Source: Lepiota brunneoincarnata (Eukaryota > Basidiomycota > Agaricomycetes > Agaricales > Agaricaceae). From it: 64,000 bases of DNA. Shown here one piece after another: positions 1 to 11,130 of the stretch. How positions within the stretch are numbered: the stretch's first letter is position 1; every line of letters begins with the position of its first letter. The translations under genes and the position numbers were made by a program. A model generated the notes under the pieces. The model worked only from the letters and a program-made list of their open reading frames with translations, did no database searches and had not been told where the DNA came from. The stretch covers positions 248,001 to 312,000 of the forward strand of contig JAEBUN010000039.1 in NCBI GenBank assembly GCA_023014365.1. The letters are read 5' to 3'.

Positions 1-579
1 CACGACTCAAGTGTTCAAACGTCCAGATTTTCTCTTTGTTTCACGTTTCTGCGATAAAAATATACTGGGCAAGCGGCAGAGGAGGCATAGTATGCAAATG
101 ATGGAATGTTTAGATGTTAAGGGTGAGACTAGAGGTGGGCCACCCGGAAGCGTGTTCCGGTCAGGGCCCAAGGGCGGGAGGGCACTCCCGTGGTGTTGTT
201 CTGAGCCCTAAGACTGAAGCAAAGGGACTGCACGGATGCGTTGCAGGTGATTGGCGGCGGAGGAAGGGTGCGAAAAGAGCGCTACGCCGGCCAGCAGCCG
301 CCGCTGGCGGGGGTCAGAGGGGGCTGTGATCGCTGTGACCGTTACACCGCGGACGGGGACCTCACTCTACTCCGTCATCGTTCATCCATCCGTTCAATTC
401 ATTCAAGCTAACAAAACAATTACAGTACAAAATTCTGACAACATCACTTCAAGCTTTCTCATTTGCTAAATGACCCACATGCATGTTATGGCTGGAGAAA
501 CGAGCCGCCAACATCTCAGCGGATAGGGAACGGAGGCGTCGGATGACACGCTCACCTCCCAGTGGTTTCCAACAGGTAT
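1..579. other. left-edge intergenic region
   Basis: No gene is recognised. The open frames are short, overlap on both strands and lack a recognisable motif. The right end lies directly downstream of the minus-strand LysM gene and probably holds its 3' untranslated region. Confidence 0.5.
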
Positions 580-1116
580 TTAGTTTTCATAGCTCCATTT
601 GAGGACCTGGCCGAATCCTTGTCAACAAGATTTTTAAGAGCGACAAAAGAGAAGAACGAACCTCGCCGGGGTACAAATTGGTGCACCCCTCATTGATACG
701 GCCCGGATTGCAATCGCGCAAGTTTTGCACAGTAGTGCCTAGCGTGTTTGCGATGGTGATGCACCAATCACCCTGTTGAACGGTGTACTTCTGGTCACAT
801 TTCGGCTTGTCCAGAGCCGGGAAGACCTCGATCACAATGGCACCGGCCCCATCTACGAGCGGTGCAATAAGTTACCTAAATTATTCATCCTAAAAGGTAT
901 GGTTACAGTTATGGTGCGCCGGGACAGCATCGTCCATGGCTATGATTGTCAGAATCAGTAAATATGGATATCATCAAACCCGGCAAGATTTACCAATATA
1001 CGGAACCATGGCACCAAGAGCTACCAGGACGAGAGTCAGTGAGACGGATATCGATCAACTTTAAAGATGATACCGGAGGTAGCCAAGGAGGCGAGGATGA
1101 GGAGTTTGTTGACCAT
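580..1116 (-). CDS. secreted single-LysM protein, copy 1 (four exons)
   Basis: LysM domains bind chitin or related N-acetylglucosamine polymers; fungal secreted LysM proteins act outside the cell. Proposed exons on the minus strand are 1116-1074, 939-907, 852-662 and 606-580, all with GT-AG introns; they total 98 codons (97 residues). Exon 1 encodes a hydrophobic signal peptide beginning MVNKLLILASLATSG. The LysM core has YTVQQGDWCITIANTLG, then LRDCNPG, a further cysteine (GCTNLYPGE) and a short tail VLKWSYEN. The last acceptor was chosen because it makes PGEVLKW, matching PGQILHY in the paralogue at 2823-3339, whose exons 1 and 2 have identical lengths (43 and 33 nt). The gene looks intact. 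The role (chitin masking, wall remodelling or symbiosis) cannot be told from sequence. Confidence 0.75.
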
Positions 1117-2160
1117 GTTGTTTGTTGAGTGTTGGAGATCGAGTAAGTGATGAAGGATTTGGAGAGGAGACAATGGGATTTATAGAACCTGAGTTGCCGA
1201 GTAACGTCTACCGCTGCATGGTCCATTTACTACAGAAGGCATGTCACCACCGGACCTTGGACAATTGAGTGGTCGAATCCCTAGAATCCGGTATCATGCA
1301 ACCTGCCTGGACTGCTTTGAACTCGCCTACAACTTGTGATAGAAAGATCAGAATGTTCTGGTTCACTGGATACTGTTACGTCGCGTCGAAGTCTAGTGAT
1401 CCAGGAAGTGCTACGAGTATGGCTAGTATCCAGCAGGCCTTCACGGAGGGAATGCGGGAGCGAGGAGCAAAGACCCCGCACAAATCATGGGACTCATGGA
1501 GTCACTCTACGAGAATGGACACCTGTTAATGAGCCCTTCGCCTACGCGTGAAAGCCAGTCATAAGAATACCTTTTCAACAAGGGTACTGAATAGACGTTT
1601 CCCCCAAAGCAATCCTACTGGTAATCTGGGCAGTCCGAGCTGCCAGATATTTCGTAATAAGCCTTTGACTGTCCGCTTTCGCTTTGCCTTAATAGTTGTA
1701 CAAGATGTGCTCAAAATAACATTTATCTTGTGGCCGCCGTTATGACTGGATTGGAGAGCCCGGGCAAATTACCCCCTATACAAGCGGCGTTGGTTTCTGG
1801 AATGGACAATGCAGAATTCTCAACACGATTGTTCCGGAGAACTAGGAACAGGCTGTGGATACTACTTCTCCAACCGGCGTCCCCTTTCCACCGCCGCCGC
1901 CGCTACATGGCACACAACAATTCCAGGATAGGGGCCAATTACCGGGCTTCTTGCGCGCACATTGGTGTTCTGCTCGGGCCCATCACAAATGAAATTTGGG
2001 GAATGGAACAGGCTGGCATTCTTGAATTGCCACAGATAATCATCATGGAATCTCGTAACATTGGTTTGAATTGTATAGCCGAAACTAGAATCAGGCTCTT
2101 CTTCGAGAAATGGGTGTGCGGGGGTGGCGGCTCGTTGCTATCTTTGTGTAGTGTCACGTG
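1117..2160. repeat. LysM upstream block plus diverged repeat module, copy 1
   Basis: From about 1140 to 1400 the DNA aligns with 3360-3560, upstream of the second LysM gene, sharing for example the stretch reading gagtaacgtctaccgctgca. From about 1860 to 2130 it aligns with 4050-4290 and 15960-16170 through a GC-rich run of CCGCC triplets and a GCTCGGGCCC box. Open frames on both strands are interrupted and not conserved between the copies, so I do not call a gene. The segment is best read as the left part of a tandemly duplicated LysM unit. Confidence 0.6.
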
Positions 2161-2822
2161 ATTTTGCGGAGAAGATGACGCACTTCTTCATTTTTGCCAA
2201 ACCGAACAGTATCTGAACAGTGTACATATGTTGACTATGTCAAGCCACTCGAATGCAGCGTGGAATCACAGAATTGAGTGTAGCAAAACCATCGCTTGGA
2301 ACTGAATCCGTCACTGCATGGGTGATTGCATTACTAAGGGATGCGGCGGACAACGTGGTTTGGGGCATAAAAAAAGGCATCCCGGGTGCCGGGGGTGTTG
2401 TTTAGTCGGAGGCCTAGCGGTGACAGGACAGGGGATTGGAAAGCCTGTCGGTAAGTTGTTGAAATCAATGCGGAGGCAGTAATCCTCGAGGAGATTCAGG
2501 TAATGGACGAGGGACTCAAAGGAATGGGGCAATGGTGAGTGGGGACACCAAGCTGGGGCTAGGATTTGTGAAGGATGGCAGCCTGGGTTGTGGGTCAGTT
2601 GTAAGTCACGTGTACATTGAGCTGGTCTCTCCATCGAAGTACACTCATTCATATTCGACCTAGTTACACGATTACAGCACACAAACTACTGACACAATCA
2701 TCACTTGTTTCCTTTAGTACACGATCCACGGCCACGGCAAGACTGGAGGGAAAGATGCCCTTAAGGTCTAGGCGGGTCAAGAATCGAAACTGATGACGTA
2801 CCCACATGATATTCGACAACTT
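2161..2822. other. intergenic, nothing recognised
   Basis: A minus-strand frame of 123 codons (2311-2682) is open, but it has no signal peptide, recognisable domain or visible paralogue in this window. It is not called as a gene. Confidence 0.4.
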
Positions 2823-3339
2823 TCAATGTTTGGGTCGGGTGTAATGGAGTATCTGAGGAAGAAGCCATTGTCAACAGTGGGACGGCACAAGCTCAAGTTA
2901 GATAAACGAACCTGGCCTGGGTGCAAGTTGGTGCAATCCTTATTGATCCAGGGGTTGCAGTCCCTCAAGTTTTTGTCAGAGATGCCCAAGTGATCTTCGA
3001 TGGAATAACAAGAATCGCCGGGTTGAACCTGGTAGGCACCGTTGCAGGACTCCATCCGAGTAGCATCAGTCGCAGCTACAAGCGGTAGAATGAGTTATAC
3101 GGATATGAATCAAATGCAAGGGTGGTTACGGTAGTGGTACATCGGAACTGCATCGTTCTCAGCTACGGGCAACAGAATCAGTAACAAGGATATTCATTAA
3201 ATGCAGAGGTGATTACGGATGAATTGAATCCTGAGACCGAGAGCTGCGAGGACAAGTGTCAGTGAGACGGACATCGACTGACTCTAGGGACAATACCAGA
3301 GGTGGCCAAGAAGGCAAGGATGTAGAGCTTGTTGAACAT
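2823..3339 (-). CDS. secreted single-LysM protein, copy 2 (four exons)
   Basis: Paralogue of the gene at 580-1116. Proposed exons are 3339-3297, 3162-3130, 3075-2912 and 2852-2823; they sum to 90 codons (89 residues). The signal peptide starts MFNKLYILAFLATSG. The LysM core reads YQVQPGDSCYSIEDHLGIS followed by LRDCNPWINKDC and LHPGQILHY. Cysteines fall at positions equivalent to those of copy 1, apart from an extra one at ESCNG. Sequence identity between the two proteins is moderate while intron positions and phases are the same, which indicates an old tandem duplication rather than a recent one. The gene looks intact. Its upstream DNA is found again as a broken remnant at 14585-14800. Confidence 0.75.
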
Positions 3340-4930
3340 GCTTGTTTGTTGAGATCGAGGTGATGAGGGATATCAGGAAGAGATGATGGGTTATATAGGC
3401 CTGAGGTGCCGAGTAACGTCTACCGCTGCATGTTCCCGTATTACATGCCGGATCTTGGATGATTGGGGGTCAGATCTCTCCAACACGTTATCAAGCTGCC
3501 TGTCTGAACTATACAACTCACCTGGGATGTTCTCTAGGAGGATCAGAAGGTTCTAGCCTAACGAATAATGCTACGCCGTTTCAACGCCCTCCTACTGACT
3601 CCCTTCACAGATGTAGGGTTAGATGTCTTGACGAGAGGATGCGGAGGCGAGGAGTAGAGATCTCGTCCAACTTGCACGAGTCACGAGACGTAGTTGACTC
3701 ATGCTGCAGGAGTGAAATGGACAGTCGCCTCAAAGTGAACTCATCGCCCATTATGCGAAACAAAGAAAGACGATCACAAGGACTTTTCTTGTCAGCACCC
3801 TTGCTGAATACCGGAGCCGTCTTAGTAATGCAATTGTGAAAGAGTGATCATCTCGTAAAGGACATTCGCCTCTTGATTTTCGCCTTGGTTGACTGGGTGA
3901 ATTGGGCTCAAATTTACATCCATCGCCCGACCGCTGCTATGACCAGGTCGGACGGCATGTGGAACCCACCCCCACGCACAAGTGATATCTGATTCTCCCT
4001 GCCTCGGTGTCTGAAATAGGTATTGCAGAAAACTTCGACATCATTGTCGAGATAACTGGGAGTTGGCTATAGACGCTCCTCCACGAACTTGCGTCCCCCT
4101 GCCACTGCCGCCGCCGCCACACGGGGTACGACAATTGCTGCGTTATCCGGGCTTCTTGGGCGGCAATTGCGGTTCTGCTCGGGCCCGTCAACAATGAGAC
4201 TTGAAGAATGGAATAGCCTTGCATTTCTGAATCGCACTTGGATAGCAATCATGACAGAGTAGAAACCAAGCTCTTCTTTGAGAAATGTAGAGTACTGGCA
4301 ACGGCCGATTCGCGTCATCGCCGAGGACAGTTTACCAACAGGCGCATCAGAGGGCATGAGTTCCAATCCCAAAGCCAATAGTCGATAACGGCACACTCAA
4401 GTCTGCTATACTATTCTCAGTAACCATAACGTCGCGTACCCAATCGTTTCTCATATCATCCACACCAACTGTTCTAGTATGCCTCGAGCGCAAGGAGCAC
4501 AAGTACAAAGTTGGAGCAGTCAGAATTAAGTTAGAGCATGGCTCAGACTCGAGGAAGACAGCTAGTTGCCTTTGTCGTCACAATAGGCTCCAGCAAGCTC
4601 GCTAAGCAAGTGATGCAAAGAACTGACGATAGTTAACATTTTCGAGCCCCTCTGGTATGATGTAAAAAGTTGTCGAGCTCGAGAGGGAAGGGGAATACCT
4701 AAGGTGGCAGAAAGAGTCATTCCTGAGTGAGTCCGTTATTCTGGGCGAGCGTTGTCAAGGCAAGTGCAGGGGGCATTGAGGGTACTCGCTCAGCTAAAGG
4801 CCCGAGGTGGTAAACAGGGGAATTGGAGTGGGGAGCGATGTGAGTGATTATGTGCATTCATTGGGTTGGAAAAGTGATACTGGACGAGATTTGCAAAGCA
4901 AATGGAGGACTCGAGGCCTGAGAGGGCGGT
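3340..4930. repeat. duplicated non-coding block, copy 2 (partner at 14585-16830)
   Basis: This stretch runs from the LysM promoter to about 4930 and lines up, with indels, against 14585-14800 and 15540-16830. Shared landmarks include the CCGCC-rich box near 4100 and 16010, the box cctgagagggcggtgag near 4917 and 16787, and gtcgagataac near 4050 and 15950. Minus-strand peptides such as VNQGE are similar between copies at about 3870 and 15800, which hints at a former small gene, but every frame is broken by stops in at least one copy. No product is assigned. Confidence 0.6.
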
Positions 4931-5029
4931 GAGCTGGTGGCGGGGGGACCTGTCGGGGGATAACGTCTGGTTACACCATGTTCAGACAAGTATCCACCGT
5001 CAACGGCAAGACACGGCCTGTCCGAACTC

Positions 5030-5560
5030 GGAAGGCGACCATACAGAAACCGCAGAGGGGTCGTCCACGTTGGAGGTAAATGTCTCTAGCTCGATTGGGA
5101 TCGGTCCATTCTACGCTATTCAACAGATACTTCGTTCTCCTGCCTACACTCAACCCGAGTGTATGGGTCCTGATATCGTGACAGAGTACATTTCACCCAT
5201 CGACCTTCCACCACGCATCACCGACTTGTCGTCCCTCGATGGACAGTATTGAGGCCGACATTCGTGCGACATCGTACCAAATAACTGCACTACCAGTCAC
5301 CAAACCACAGTCAAGCAGGCGAGAAATACAAACCCCCGGTGACCACTCGGGCACCCATCGTGCGCGACACCTATATTTATTATTGATTTGTTTTCGCGAA
5401 GCACAACTATTTCGCCCGCAGGCGCAATGTTATTCAAGATTTATAAGCCTTCACATTGGCTACTTCAAAAGGGACCTCATTACTCGGCCTGACGTCTCGA
5501 AGAACACGATTTCCAAATATACATTACAATTGAGATGTACCTCGAACCTCGGTTAGCAGT
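5030..5560. repeat. block downstream of secreted peptide gene, copy 1
   Basis: This 530-bp block recurs at 17030-17520 and 27270-27830, each time immediately 3' of a six-cysteine secreted peptide gene, and once as an orphan at 15150-15480. Shared landmarks are the string gagtgtatgggtcctgatat and the AACTGCACTACCAGTCACCAAACC region. No conserved reading frame is evident. It probably carries the 3' untranslated region and duplicated flank of the peptide gene. Confidence 0.65.
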
Positions 5561-5585
5561 CCTACAGACCCCGGAACGATCAACA

Positions 5586-5884
5586 TTACATGCACCCCTG
5601 CCCGAGTTAATTAGCTTGCTTATATCTCAAATGAGGAGGAGGGGGGAATCATTTCTCACAAATTTGCTATTGCACCAGCTACAGCCTAGCCTCTGACACT
5701 GCCAATCCTCCGTGCAGGGTTTGCCGTAGCCAGGGCATACCGACACACCCGCACCGTCCATCAAGGTGGCGGGCATGGACACTCCCTCGATGATAATAAC
5801 ACTGATGTCTCTACTGTCCGGTTGGCTGGGGGCAGCGAAGGTTGCAGTGAAGAGCGTGGTGAATAAGATGAAAGCTTTCAACAT
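5586..5884 (-). CDS. small secreted six-cysteine protein, copy 1 (SSP1)
   Basis: Two exons are proposed: 5884-5660 and 5597-5586. They are joined across a 62-nt intron with donor GTGAGA, branch-like CTAAT and acceptor GGGCAG. The product has 78 residues. The signal peptide is MLKAFILFTTLFTATFAAP, with likely cleavage after AFAA or TFAA. A short propeptide-like stretch PSQPDSRD follows. The mature domain has cysteines spaced C-x6-C-x5-C-x4-C-x2-C-x5-C (CPGYGKPC, then CSWC, then GC). The sixth cysteine exists only after splicing. The pattern resembles disulfide knottins such as carboxypeptidase-inhibitor-like folds, but that is a guess from spacing. Paralogues lie at 17521-17836 and 27857-28154. 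A NACHT gene starts divergently 1.3 kb away. Confidence 0.75.
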
Positions 5885-7217
5885 GACTTGATTGGGGTGG
5901 TTAGTCTGTGGAATGGTACCGACTTTTATACCTCATGTGTGGTTATTTGTGGATCTTTGCTCGCAAGAAAGAACTTCCTCGTGAATCGATACTAATATGC
6001 CCACTGTCATCCCAACAACCCCTCGCCCCTATTCGGCGCGCTTTTTCAGCTCTAGTGTGGGGCTAATTATTGCGGGGGGCACCTCAGGTACCCTAAAGTA
6101 GTCATTGTAACGACTCTTATTTGGGGGCAGACTCGAATAACCCCACGTTTACATACTAGTCCGGGGATTTTTCTGGCACACCAGAAGGAGCCAGAAGGCG
6201 AAATACTTGTGTGGCGCAGACACAATGGAAGGTTCGTGATCCATCTTCCGTAGAAACCGGCCTCGACTCTGTTACAAGTACGTACACCTGATGAAAATCA
6301 GTGATCTCAGAACCTGCGTAAATTGACAGAACCATTGTTCAGACAGAGGGAATGGTCTCTGAGAAGTGTTTAGCTTAGGAAGTAAAGTGGCCGTGAATGC
6401 TACTCGACAAGGGATAGCGAGAATGGAATTAATCTTGCGGCTGCCGGAACTGTGATGAATTATCTGATAGTGTATAGCCCGGTTGAAGTGTGGGATTGGG
6501 ATGAAGAAGTGTCTCGGGAGGAGGGTGGGGGGTAACGTAGTCCACACCACTGCGATTGACTATCCGGAGTGTTGGGATGTGGGAGGTAATCCGATACCCA
6601 TGTACAATAAGTGTCCTGTGTTTTCATCACATCCCCTGCGGGTGTGTTGTGATGTCCGTCTCGGGGTGTTCGTCGGTGAGAGTGCTGCCTAGGGGGTCGG
6701 CTTTCTCATCCGGCTAATAACGCGATTACCACAAGGTGCATCCGCGCCTGGGGAAATGTTATATGCATCCCACGGATGGGATGCAGGATTCTGGTTAATT
6801 TGCGGCCCCAGATTTGGTCTGGTTGAGCTAGTCCGAAAAACTGTTTACACACCGAAACCCCAAGCTGCTTTTTTCCCAATTTCTTCATATCTGCCTCGAC
6901 TTCCTGTTCCGAGGCTAGCCTCTGAGGTATTTATGTTCCATCAAATATTCATATTTGGAAATACGACCTTGGGTTGACTTGCACTCACAGTCTGGTCAGC
7001 AGATTGTGTTAAATGCAATTGAAAAGGGGGTTGGCAGCGAGGCGCGAAAGACAGGAGCCAAGCATAACTTAGTTTAGTTGGAACCCTAACCCACGCGCTT
7101 CAGAGTTTCACTCAGGGGAATGAGGCGTTTAAATGCATAGCCTTCCGGCCCGCAGGGCCTTGTACAGCAGTTTGGCCACAACTCTTGCCTTGTGTACCCA
7201 CCATCCCAGTACCTCTC
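5885..7217. repeat. intergenic block between SSP1 and NACHT gene A, copy 1
   Basis: This is the shared upstream region of the divergent peptide gene (minus) and NACHT gene A (plus). It aligns along its length with 28155-29625, and its first 800 bp also align with 17840-18725. Landmarks are the string gtccggggatttttc near 6160 (again near 18140 and 28470) and ATAGCCTTCCGGC shortly before the NACHT start (7137 and 29559). It should contain both promoters; no specific element is assigned. Confidence 0.6.
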
Positions 7218-9673
7218 ATGATAAGCCCGTCTTCAGAAGATCAGGAGGACGCCTCCGCATCTACCGGTCAGTTTCGGGGGCCCCAAAACTCAGGACACGC
7301 TGAAAAGGGTCCCGGATTTTTCGCCGGCGCTAGTCATTTCATCTTGAGAAATCCGGTGATGAGTATTAACTACCACAATGGCGAGCATGGTAAGATCCAT
7401 CAGAACGAAAAAAAAATAAGAAGATCTCACTTGCTTTTCTGGCATCAGCGATCGAATCTCTCGAGAAACATACAATTCGAGGCGCAGAGTTCGACTCCTC
7501 CGATCGATCACCCCCTCCACGCTGCCACCCAGGCACTCGAAAGACCATTGTTGAGAGGACACAACATTGGTTCAGCGACATCGAACGCCAGAAAAGGATC
7601 CTCTAGCTCGTTGGTTCCGCTAGAGTTGGCAAATCAGCTATCATGCAGACTCTCGCTGAATATGCAGCGGACGCTCCTGGGCCCGACTTGATGTTGGGGG
7701 CGACGCTGTTCTTCTCTGGTCCCAATGGACGCAACAACCCCCTGAAGGTCTTCATCACCCTCGCCTACCAGATAGCGCTCGTGTCCTTGCCGTATCGCGA
7801 ATTCATTGCACGAGAGGTGGTTGCCAATCCAAGACTACCGACAAAGTCGATGGAAGCGCAGTTCACGCGACTCTTTATCGAGCCATTTGCTCGGCAGGCG
7901 GTACATCAGGGGTCTGGCGACCTGTTGATCTTCCTTGATGGTCTAGACGAATGCGAGGGTCACTCGGAACAGTGCGAAATTGTGGAGCTCATTTCGTCCT
8001 TTTCCCTTGCACACCCGAACGTACCCCTCATATGGATCATCGCGAGTCGCCCAGAATCCCATTTAAAAGCGGTATTCTCTCGCATCACTGTCGTATTAAG
8101 CTACAAAAAAGAGGACGTTCCGATCGACTCTGACGAGGCCTGCGACGATGTGGATAAGTACTTGCGAGCGGAGTTTGAGAGGATTCAACAAGACGACCCG
8201 ATCGCCCGTCTTCGCCCCCAGTGGCCAACAGAGACAGAGTTTCTGACGATCGCTGCCGCGGCCGGTGGGCTGTTTGCATTTGCCTCGACTGCGGTCAGAT
8301 TTGTTGGCGATCCGACCTATAAGAATCCCATTTCTGCACTTGCGCTTCTGCTTGCCACGATCAACAAGGTTCCCCTACGGCAATCAAAACGGAGGGCACA
8401 TCCCCTTGCTTATCTTAATGCGCTCTATACTTGCATTCTTTCCGAGATCCCCGAAGATATATTGCCTGATTTGAATTCACTCCTCACGAATTATCTTGTT
8501 TTGCGGAAACACCCTAGACAAAATCCTCGACAGCAGAGCTTCGCCTTCCTTTGTAATTGGATGGGTATGCTTCCCAACGATGCCTATAGTGCTCTCGATC
8601 GACTTCATTCGGTCCTCACAATCCCAACGCCTGAATATGCTGGCCAGGCACTGTCTTTTCACCATCAATCCTTTTACGAATACCTCAAAGATCCCAAGCG
8701 TTCACGCGCATTTCATATCAGCGATGCTGACATGGATAAGCAAGAACTCGAATGTGCTCTAAGAATCTTGAAGGATGTCCACCGAGGTAAACTTCAAGTC
8801 CACACCGGCTTCCGAACGAAAATCTGATTATGTTTATTGATTTAGATATGGTTGCTAAGGAGAATTTGATATTTCCTGTCTCAAAGGTGGTTCTGTCTTG
8901 GCCGGCTGCGATGTTGATCGCAGTGATGCAAGCAACTCTTTACGATTGCGCAGCCTGCAGCATTATAGGCATTGTTGACCGTTTTGATCCTGATCTTGTA
9001 CTACCGAAATTTCGGGATCCAGATGTCGTCCAGGTCATTAAAACCCTCAGTTTCACGTATCCGCGGGACATCAGCACTGGGGACTGGTCGCTTGCCACTC
9101 AATTCCTCCGTGGTGTACATCATCACCCTGTACGTGTCGCTTCTCCCTGTACCAGAATGATTTTGATCAATGACCGTGTCATCAACCCCCACCCAGGACC
9201 TCAGAATTCGCGCCGAGTTCGAAAGATTGGGGTTGCTTCGGACAATACCAGTTAGAATGCTTAACCTCGACCACGTTCAGCTCAAGGCGGCTATCTTTGC
9301 ATGCCATGATGATGATGTCGACAAGGATATCACGTTAGACTCCATGCAACAGACACTGGATAGTCCTCTCATGGTGAGATAATTACCTGGACCGATGAGG
9401 AAGAAAGGGTCACTAATCATCGCGAGCATTTAGATTAACTATGGTCATGAGTCTCCCAAAATGAAGACCATCGATTTCTATGCTCAGTGGGAGAGAAATA
9501 AAATTTGCTCAAATCTAAGGCGCTCCATGATCCAGACCCCGGATGTACCCGTTCTGCATTTCGGAAACGCCATCGGAGCCTACCTTATCTGCCATTACCG
9601 GTTGCTTGATGGGTCTAAGCGCTGGACATTGTACATTCGCTATCGCCTTCTGGAAGAACATGCTATTGGATGA
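7218..9673 (+). pseudogene. NACHT STAND NTPase A (NLR-like), single in-frame stop
   Basis: Signal-transduction ATPase of the fungal NLR-like type. Exons are 7218-7389, 7449-8786, 8846-9129, 9197-9373 and 9434-9673; they sum to 737 codons in one frame, with a single TAG at 7604-7606. That codon is TGG in the paralogues (ILWLVG), so tryptophan became stop four codons before the P-loop. The P-loop is GSARVGKSA, with Arg where the paralogues have Gly, still fitting GxxxxGKS. Walker B is LLIFLDGLDEC. The winged-helix end reads FHHQSFYEYL. The C-terminal module has LYDCAACSIIG and DVPVLHFGN. The N-terminal exon is short and of the same type as copy C. All other codons and splice sites are sound, so this is a very young pseudogene, a sequencing error or a read-through case. 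It is divergently paired with SSP1. Confidence 0.82.
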
Positions 9674-9778
9674 TCCGCTGGCGATTGAGTACTGTATGTA
9701 CATTCTAGTTCATGTAACCTTGCGTAATACACTGTATAAAAGCTTTGGTGAAATATGTCGGACGCTAGTGTGCCTGCG

Positions 9779-10513
9779 GTTCTCATTTTCTAACGATCAC
9801 TGCTGCTATAGGAGGGCTGTTTGCGTTTGCATCGACCGCGATCAAGTTTGTTGGTGACCCGATATATAAAAATCCCATCTCTGCGCTTGCCCTATTGCTT
9901 GCCGCCGTCAACAAAGTTTCTCTACAGCCATCGAAAGGGAGGCCACATCCACTTGCTTACCTTGATGCGCTCTATACATACATTATTCCCGAGATCCCCG
10001 AAGGCGTATTACCAGACACGATTTCACTCCTGACGAATTATCGTGTTTTGAGTAATCATCCAGTAACACTCCAGCGCAAGGACCTGAACTTCCTTTGTAA
10101 TTGGATTGGCATGTCCCCCAACGATGCCTATAGTGCCCTTGACCGACTTCATTCTGTTATCACAATCCCACTTCCCGAAAATGCCGAGACGGAAGGATTA
10201 TCCTTTCATCACCAATCGTTCTATGAATATATCTTGGACGCCAAACGTTCACAGGCATTTCAAATCGGGCAAGCCGAAATGGACGAGCAAGAACTTGCTT
10301 GTTCTATAAGAATTTTGTCGGATGTCCACCGCAGCAAGTTTCGAGTTCCAACCAGCTCCCGAACGACGATCTAATTATCTTGGTTAATTTAAATATGGTT
10401 GCCACAGATCATTCTGTCTTTCCTGTCTCCGCTGTGGTCCTATCCTGGCGGAATGTCAAGGGCAGATCGATGCGGAGGAACCTTTACGACTGCGCGGCCT
10501 GGGGCTTGGGAAT
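9779..10513 (+). pseudogene. NACHT gene fragment A2 (winged-helix region only)
   Basis: A headless and tailless copy of the NACHT gene family placed directly after gene A. Homology begins abruptly at about 9779 within the segment coding for LTITAA and runs through GGLFAFASTAIKFVGDP, ALDRLHSV and FHHQSFYEYI to the exon-3 motif LYDCAAWG, ending near 10513. A conserved intron with a GC donor can be placed at about 10330-10408. The first half of the gene, including the P-loop and Walker B, is absent, so no NTPase could be made. The 5' end is most like locus F (39122-40446), whose homology stops inside the same region, which suggests recombination between paralogues. Confidence 0.8.
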
Positions 10514-10863
10514 CCATGAAGTGGAGTATGCACAGAGTTCCCTGGCGTTCGCTGAAGAGGTGCGGCGGGCCTGACTAGGCGAAATTTCGAGAAGGTCATT
10601 TTCTGCATAGTGAAGGGCGAGAAGCGAAGCCATCACAATCAACAAGCAACGACATCGTGCAGCGTGTCTCGTGCCCTCGAGTCACGCAATTTTTGTTTGG
10701 TCTTCACGGCTTGATCGGGGGATCACTCAGCTTATGTCAGAATTCCCTTATATACTGTAGTGATTTTCAAGGACCAACGGTCAAGGGGGGGCGCTCATGA
10801 AATCAGACTATAGAAGGTGTCGTCAATAAATACACACAAGTCTGAGTCTGACTACGGGAGACT

Positions 10864-11130
10864 ATCAGGCACCGTGCCGTGAGGGGTCCGAGTGGGAGGG
10901 ATTCCCCAGGCCCAGCCTCCCTATTCTACCTACTTGTACGGGGTTCCGGAGGCACCCCAGCGCGCTAGCCGGTCCAGCAGAACAATTAATATATATTGAT
11001 TCATACTTCCCCACAACCACCCTAAGTTAGGTAGTCTTATTCTGTCGCTACATAAGCCAAGTTGGGTTAGGGTAGCGGTTAAGTCCTCCGGTGAGTCCCT
11101 TCGCAAGGACGAAATCCGCATAAGTTCCCA
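10864..11130 (+). repeat. ribozyme-bearing dispersed repeat, copy 1
   Basis: A 267-bp repeat whose only other copy here lies in inverted orientation at 26381-26639. The shared sequence starts with a box reading gccgtgaggggtccgag, passes through an AT-rich spacer (attaatata) and ends with a hammerhead-like structure. No coding sequence or clear terminal repeats were seen. It may be the regulatory end of a retroelement; see the entry for 26381-26639. Confidence 0.7.
11061..11119 (+). ncRNA. degenerate hammerhead ribozyme (type III), copy 1
   Basis: Aligned with the intact copy at 26392-26450. Stem I is 11069-11073 with 11083-11087, joined by the nine-base loop AGCGGTTAA. The first core strand is 11088-11094 and reads CCGGTGA instead of the required CTGATGA, two transitions that should abolish cleavage. 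Stem II is 11095-11110 and stays paired because a C-G pair became a T-A pair on both sides. The second core strand GAAA is at 11111-11114. Stem III is weakened. It is probably an inactive relic. Confidence 0.65.

Noticed and set aside
2311..2682. 123-codon minus-strand open frame as a gene
   Set aside because: No domain, signal peptide, paralogue or splice context; open frames of this length occur on both strands in this GC range.
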